Assembly: GCA_031772625.1 (NCBI GenBank)
Contig: CM062804.1
Location: forward strand, 273,885,174-273,949,173
Source of the DNA: Pinus tabuliformis
Taxonomy: Eukaryota; Streptophyta; Pinopsida; Pinales; Pinaceae
Length of the DNA: 64,000 nt
Direction of reading: 5' to 3'
Below, piece after piece: positions 57,305-64,000 of this stretch. A program made the translations under genes and the position numbers. Every line of letters begins with the position of its first letter. The first letter of the stretch is position 1. The notes beneath the pieces are model-generated. The model did no database searches. It was not told the DNA's origin and saw only the letters and a list, made by a program, of their open reading frames with translations.

Positions 57305-58265
57305 GATTTTACCTTGACAAGTTTTCTTGCAGCCATTAATCTGCCACTACTTAATCCCATCAGCAACGTCAGTCATAAATATGCATCACTTAACAAGTAT
57401 TCACTTTCAAAATCATTTTAGTTTGAGGCACAATACTATCATGCATAAAAGTATATGCAAATATTCATTAATGTGTAAATTCCAGTGATAGTTGAGTTAA
57501 CAATCTAAACATTTCCAATTTCCCATAGTGTATTATCAATAACAGACTGATACATGAAGTAGTTACCATAATCAGTTGTTTACAAATTGCAATAATATTC
57601 AATCAAATTTAATTATATAAGTTCTATTAGTTAGTCATACAACACTAACCAATCACAACTGCCAACCATATTAATGCATCCATGACAAGACTTAATAAAA
57701 AAATAGTTATTATAGTCAAGTCTCACTACTCAACTCATTGTTTATTTTCAAAGTCTAAAGGGGTTCTTACAATGTCTTTTTAAAACACTATATCGTCATA
57801 TTCAAGGACATTCCCCATATTTTACATTCATGCTTTGACTCATTAAAATTAGTTCATTGTAACTTCAATCATGTTCATTAAATGTATCATTACTATTGCA
57901 ATATGCGCAAAGCAAAAGTTGGTAGTTTATTGTCACTTTCCTTAATGAGTGCTCAATATTGTTCACAAGTGTTATGAGTGTTCCATATTGTTCATAAGTG
58001 TGACAAAAGTTTTATTGTCTTTTATACTCATCAAGAATCCAATGTCATGAACATAGTTATACAAAAAACTTTATTACTTGCTACTCAAAGCAGTTATAAA
58101 CATGAATCACACATATAGTGTCAAAAGTAGTGTACTACCTAAATCAATATGTATATTGTTAAACTCATACCTGAGTTAATGCCCACTGGTGGCATACCTC
58201 AATTTCTTTTCCACTTACCAATTCCAAAAGGTGCCAGTGCTGCAACCTTTAGCTTTGATATGACT

Positions 58266-61200
58266 TGTAATGTACCCCGGTAACCTCACATGTAAATTCG
58301 GGGAGTTAGAATTTTTTACACAAATTACCCACAAGTAATTATCCAAATCACAAATCCACATTCCTCATTAACCATTAGATATAATGTTCAATAGTACTTA
58401 AAGTAAATTTTAATAGAGGACAGTAAGTTTCATAACCATTGTCAACCACTGTTGTAGTATATTAACATAATTGTATGATGAATCCTTGCATCCATTCCAT
58501 GATTTCCTTAACCTTATTAATTAATCACATACTTGACATTATGATTATCACATCAAACAAGGAATCGACATCATCAAACTGACACAATAAGCAATCACAA
58601 CATTGAACACCGATATACCCTGGAAACCCTGCAAGGCGAAAACCAACAAACGTTTAATCTTATTATTAAACGCTCATGATAGTTTTCACCCCTCACTCAA
58701 TGGCTTATAAGGGATTCCATCCGTTATCCATTGTTATAAAATATTACAATGAAATATCATTAAAATGTCACATAACTAGCTAAAAGCTATTACATTTTCC
58801 ATGAAACCCTTTACCTACATATCACCACTCTCTACATCTTGGTGGCATGATTGTTCTATCAATGTACGATTCCGAAACTCATACTGATGAGCGTGGATCA
58901 TCAATTCTTTACCTACCACAATGTTATACATCATTTTTTCTTGGCACAAACCTCCATCGTTTCCTGTCATTGTTGTCATCAACCAGCTTTGACAACAAGA
59001 TTAAATACATTATTAATCAATCAATAATCAATGTCTAACATTTACTCATGTGCATGAGTTGTAAATATATATCACACATGTTTCCTCTAACAATGTTGTG
59101 CACAAATAATTATCAAGCATGTCATAATAAATAACTAGTACATTTATTCAAGTAAATACTTGTTTTACTTTCCACAATTCTTATTCACACTAATGCATAT
59201 TTCTCTTTAAAATATCTAACCCAATAGTTCTACAAATTCTTGTTTCTCTTTAAAATATATAACCCAATAATTATATCTCCACACATGTAATAAACTATTG
59301 TTTCTATGCTTTTGCATATGTGTTCTTTCCACATAGTTATTTTTAAAGAACCCAACATAGTTTCTCTATCATTTATGTACAAAGTTATTATGCATTTGTT
59401 TCCATGAAAGTATCACAACGAAGTCCTCATGCATTTGTTTTCAACAAAGTATCATAATCAACTTTTATTTTTCGGATAAGAACTAAGATAATAATAACGG
59501 TAATCGTTTATGCATTAAACCATGCAAATAAATCAATCTACCCAATATGCAACAACCAAATCCTTTACCTTTTTACTCACCAAAACATGTAACTTTTGAA
59601 AACTTTTGCAAAGGGATTAACACCATTAACTTATATTTCATGCATAAAAAAATATATTCTTTCCAAGAAGGTTCCTATGACTTATCTCTGTGCATTTTAT
59701 CTATGCATAGTTTATTATATTTTCTCATAACTAAGTATTGTTTTTTAAGAGAACTCTCTACCCATGAGAATATTTCACAAATTAATCTCTTTAATCTATA
59801 ATCAATTCCAGGAAAAGGACTAAGAAATCCCTTTTTAGGAAAAGAGAATTCATCCTATCCTTTCTTACATAAACACTTATGCATGTTATATAAAGGCAAT
59901 AAATGTTACTTATATTTTAATGTTGCAAATGTATATAATAATCATCTTTTCCGTTATATAGTAATAAAAACCTTTAACTACATGTAGTAATATATTTTCT
60001 CTACCAAGAAAATATAAATATAATAATAAATATTTATCTACATTCAGTAATATATTTTCTTTACAAGAGTAATATATATAACCTTAATCTACATGCAGTA
60101 ATATATTAAATTACCCATACTAAGGTTATTTATGTAAAAAACCTCTTTAGGTTATTCAAGTAAAAACCCTATTTTCTTTACCAAGAAAATATGAAACAAC
60201 ATTCTCCTCAAGAACTTTAGATGTCTCATACATCTCTTCTCAAGAGGATATCTTGGGTACTTAGCAAGAACCTTGTGTAATTTATCCCAAAGAAATAATA
60301 AAACTACATAGCTTTTAACACTCTCAAGAAAATCACAAAACTACTTAGCTATTACTGTGGATAAACTACACAAAAAATATTCTCAAGATGACTTATATCT
60401 CCACAATATTCAAATTCATAAGAACTTTGCAATACCTTGCAATACTTTGTGCACAAAAGTAAGGAATTTACTTTAAAGAACATGAACATTATTGGCCATA
60501 TCTATCAAGACCAAAAACGCTCTTCGGGAACTGGTCACCATTGTGATTGCTGAGGTTCGAGAACTGGTCACCATTGTGATTGCTGAGGTTCGACAAAGAA
60601 TCATAATCAAGGATCTGGTTAGTAATGGCACATTACCACCCACCGCCCTCCGCACTCCATGAACCCGATGACAAATCCGCTCTTCAAAGATTGATAATAG
60701 AGCAGACATTCCTCCTTTACACTGCACTTTGGCAGAGCACGGAGCTGATTCAAACCAGGGGTATTGCTGCAACATTAACTGCCACTACCAAAGGTTGTTG
60801 TAGAGCACGAGAGAAGTAGAATTATTAAAAATCTCATGCCAAGGTAAGCATGAATTGTTATTTTCCACTCCAATTTCTTCTAGAAGCAGACTAACCTCAT
60901 CTATGGGAAGCTTGTATAGACTTACAGGCTTCACACCTACAAATGCAGCATAAAGGGGAGCAGCATGATTATAACCATTATAATCGTGGCTATTGTTCAG
61001 TCCCCTCCCTTGATCCTCCAACCCTCCCATTCCCATGCACAAGTCCATGGAAAATTCAAGGCTAAGAACAGAAATCGATCCACGGTAACCTCAGCTAACC
61101 TCAGAGATAAAACACCAGATCCATTCCCAAATCAAGAAACCTCTTTAATGTCAATACATTCTTTCACAACTAGAAGGCCATTACCGGGCATTTGGGAGTT

Positions 61201-61486
61201 GGGTAGTTTTGACCACGAGGAGATAGTGATGGTCCGACCACATGGAGACAGTGATGGACCACCGCCAGATTAATTCCCAACTAAATAAATGGGAGAAAAC
61301 TAAGTGATGGACCAAACCCTTCTCCCTTTCATTTGGCAAAGTCCTCCGCTATCTATTCGTTTCTCTTCCTCCTCATTGAGTTTCAAGAAAATCAAGAATT
61401 ATTTGTGTAACTGATTCATAACTTTTAAAATTACTATTTCATAATTGTTTGATTTTACATTGAGTATTTATGATAGGGATATTACA
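58266..61486 (-). repeat. Element G LTR 3
   Basis: 3221 bp, starting TGTAATGTACCCCGG and ending GATATTACA. Collinear with LTR 1 along its length, including the gene-like block (about 60530-61400). Confidence 0.9.
60511..60593. repeat. Short tandem duplication in LTR 3
   Basis: ggaactggtcaccattgtgattgctgaggttcg-type sequence occurs twice in a row here (about 60526 and 60559, period 33 bp) but once in LTRs 1 and 2, so it arose after the copies separated. I place its limits only approximately. Confidence 0.8.
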
Positions 61487-63996
61487 TACCCTCCCCTTAA
61501 CAAGAACACGATCCTCAGTGTTCATCTCTCATTGGAACTTTAGATTTTACTCATGATATAACAATCCAAACTGCACAAAAAGTGATCCTTCCTCTTTAGA
61601 ATCAAATATTTCATTCCAAGAAATGACAATAAACAAAAATTGTAATGTTATAACATAAGAAAAAATCAATAGCCATAAGAATTTATAACTGCAAAAATAT
61701 GCAAGTTCTAATTTCCATCACTTGGCCCTTATTCAAATTTATAATATACAAAAACAAATCTCTATATGAACTTACCATTACTTACCAACTACTCTTGAAA
61801 ATCATAAGCACTTTCATGTATGCATTTTAATAGTGATTGGAGAACCCATCAACCCTCGATGATGAGTAACCTATAATGTATGACTAACAAATTTAATCAC
61901 ATTAGTCACAATATTCTGAGTCAAAGGAAATACTTTTCACTATCAATCAATTGTGCAATGTTAGATGATATTTAAATCACATTACTTTTACAAGTACTTA
62001 AACAGCACTCATCATAAAAATGATAAATCACTGCACCACATGCACATTGTATTAACTCACACTAAAGGCATCCACAGAGTACTTGTAAAAGTACCAAAAG
62101 AGCACCTAGCTCTCTAATCATCAAAACAATCAATCATTGCATCAAGTGAAAATTGTCTTAGCCCCTACTAAGATGTTCGCAAGATTGGTAACACAATAAA
62201 GGAACTAAAATTCCAATAAGTCCTTATTGAGCACTAAAATCCTTTTGTGTTAAAATGTGCATGACATTTCTTTTACAATTATATATATAATTCATTTTTA
62301 ACATAGCATATAGCTGATTAGTTAATTTCTTTAGCTATGACAACCACAATAGGCTAAAGAATTCTCCTCCCAACCCATGAGAATTGGTTTCCACAACCAG
62401 ATCAAGTCATTTACAGATACAGAGAGTTATTTGACAAAGGCAATACCATGTCTAGTATGGAATTCCACTGGCCAACAACCTCAAGAATTCCAATGACCAC
62501 ATAGGGTCCAATATAAGATTCCTCTTGGCAGCGTCCTCCCTATTCCTCTGATAGTGTCCCGTCTATGAGGAATTTTTGGCCTCCACCAACATGTTCCAAA
62601 TCAATAAAGTTGCCTCAGGATTTCTACCCTCTTCACCATCTTGGCAAACTCTTTCCCTTACTGAGATCATTGATCTCTAGGGAGAGGAAATCCGGGCAGG
62701 CAAGTACCATAAACCCATTTGGGCAGGTAACCGCCATCAACCCAAGGGCTTATAGCCTTTCACAATTATCTACAACTGTTTGACATGTTAAATTTATCTT
62801 TTATCACTCTTCCCCAAAGCAATTTACGTAATGAACCATATGAACATTATCATTAACAAAATAAACATTCATGTACACCATACATTTACATTTAACCCTC
62901 AACATGGGTCCACAACATCTAGATTGATAGGAAACATAACTAACATACATGTTGTATGCATTCTGATTTTCCAAATAACACAATCATGCATATCATATAA
63001 CATTATGCTTTCTCATTTACGGTTGCAATGTGATTTTACCTTGACAAGTTTTCTTGCAACCATTAATCTTCCACTACTTAATCCCATTAGCAACGTTAGT
63101 CATAAATATGCATCATTTAAAAAGTATTCACTTTCAAAATCATTTTAGTTTGAAGCACAATACTATCATGCATAAATTTATATGCAAATATTCATTAATG
63201 TGTAAATGCCAATGATAGTTGAGTTAACAATCTAAACATTTCTAATTTCCCATAGTATATTATCATCAACAGACCGATACATTAAGTAATTACCATAATC
63301 ACTTGTTTACAAATTGTAATCATCTTCAATCAAATTTAATTAATGCATATAAGTTCTATTCGATAGACATACAACACTAACCAATCACAACTACCAACCA
63401 TATTAATGCATCCATGAGAAGACTTAATAAAAAATTAGTTATTATAGTCAAGTCTCATTACTCGACTCATTGTTTATTTTCAAAGTCTAAATGGGTTCTT
63501 ACAATGTCTTTTAAAACACTATATCGTCATATTCAAGGACATTTCCCGCATTTTATATTCATGCTTTGACTCATTAAAATTAGTTCATTGTAACTTCAAT
63601 CATGTTCATTAAATGTATCATTAGTATTGCAATATGTGCAAAGCAAAAGTTGGTAGTTGATTGTCACTTTCCTTAAATAGTGCTCAATATTGTTCACAAG
63701 TGTAATGAGTGTTCCATATTGTTCACAAGTGTGACAAAAGTTTTATTGTCTTTTATCCTCATCATGAATCCAATGTCATGAACATAGTTATACAACAAAC
63801 TTTATTACTTACTACTCAAAGCAGTTATAAACATGAATCACACATATAATGTCAAAAGTAGTGTACTACCTAAATCAATACGTAGATTTTTAAACTCATA
63901 CCCAATTTAATGCCCACTGGTGGCATACCTCAATTTCTTTTCTGCTTACCAATTCCAAAAGGCACCAGTGCTGCAACCTTTAGCTTTGATACGACT
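61487..63996 (-). other. Element G internal region 3, non-coding
   Basis: 2510 bp, collinear with internal region 1, with a primer site at 63983-63994 (TCGTATCAAAGC on the minus strand). The next LTR begins with TGTA at 63997-64000 and continues outside the window. Confidence 0.8.
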
Positions 63997-64000
63997 TGTA

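Larger units (their letters stand above)
52963..58265 (-). other. Element G internal region 2, carrying element H
   Basis: 5303 bp, of which 2791 bp are element H plus a 5-bp target duplication. What remains is collinear with the other two internal regions. Primer site at 58252-58263. Confidence 0.85.
45014..64000 (-). mobile_element. Element G: head-to-tail array of a long-LTR element without coding sequence (LARD-like)
   Basis: Three LTRs (45014-48274, 50788-52962, 58266-61486) alternate with three internal regions (48275-50787, 52963-58265, 61487-63996), and a fourth LTR begins at 63997 and leaves the window. LTRs start TGTAATGTACCCC (drifted in the first) and end GATATTACA. On the minus strand each internal region begins with a methionine-tRNA-type primer site and ends with a polypurine tract, so the array is in minus orientation. 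No gag or pol motif is present. LTRs of about 3.2 kb with 2.5-kb non-coding interiors resemble LARDs such as barley Sukkula in plan. Copies differ at about 4-6 percent by eye. Such arrays are thought to arise by unequal recombination between LTRs. Confidence 0.85.

Overview
The window looks like intergenic DNA from a large plant nuclear genome, most likely a seed plant and possibly a gymnosperm. The species itself cannot be read from the sequence. The grounds are very AT-rich spacers, no host gene I can defend, and Ty1/Copia and Ty3/Gypsy retrotransposon fossils stacked inside one another. Most LTR pairs have drifted by about 5-16 percent by eye, so the insertions are old and have persisted. 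No tRNA, rRNA, CRISPR or bacterial-type feature was seen.

Layout. 1-1831 is an AT-rich flank. 1832-23720 is one Copia element (A, minus strand, target duplication cttat). It is interrupted by a second Copia family (B, 3177-9261, target duplication tcagg) and by a long-LTR element without recognisable gag or pol (C, plus strand, 12685-22897, target duplication gttgc/gctgc). 23726-27149 is AT-rich spacer with degenerate repeats. 27150-33658 is a decayed Ty3/Gypsy element (E) in an LTR-internal-LTR-internal arrangement, and its first LTR is split by a Copia element of A's family (D, 27292-30737, target duplication gatag). 33659-36240 is the 3' part of another Copia element (F). 36241-37591 is spacer.

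37610-39721 is a GC-richer island in very AT-rich DNA: a short non-LTR (LINE-type) retroposon flanked by an exact 18-bp target duplication. Its ORF1 has DUF4283-like and CCHC regions, preceded in the same frame by a full-length 76-residue ubiquitin-like domain ending LRLRGG. There is no ORF2. This is the most unusual object in the window. A relic of a different LINE ORF2 C-terminus lies nearby on the minus strand at 40890-41400.

45014-64000 is a head-to-tail array of one long-LTR element without coding sequence (G, minus orientation). It has three LTRs (3261, 2175 and 3221 bp) alternating with three internal regions of about 2.5 kb, and it runs off the right edge. The second internal region carries a 2.8-kb Ty3/Gypsy chromovirus fossil (H, 54514-57304, target duplication gattt). 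H has a 123-bp in-frame tandem repeat and an inverted copy of its own terminus at one end. Elements A to E, G and H all show a primer site for initiator methionine tRNA. The window therefore reads as layers of retrotransposition rather than as cooperating host genes.
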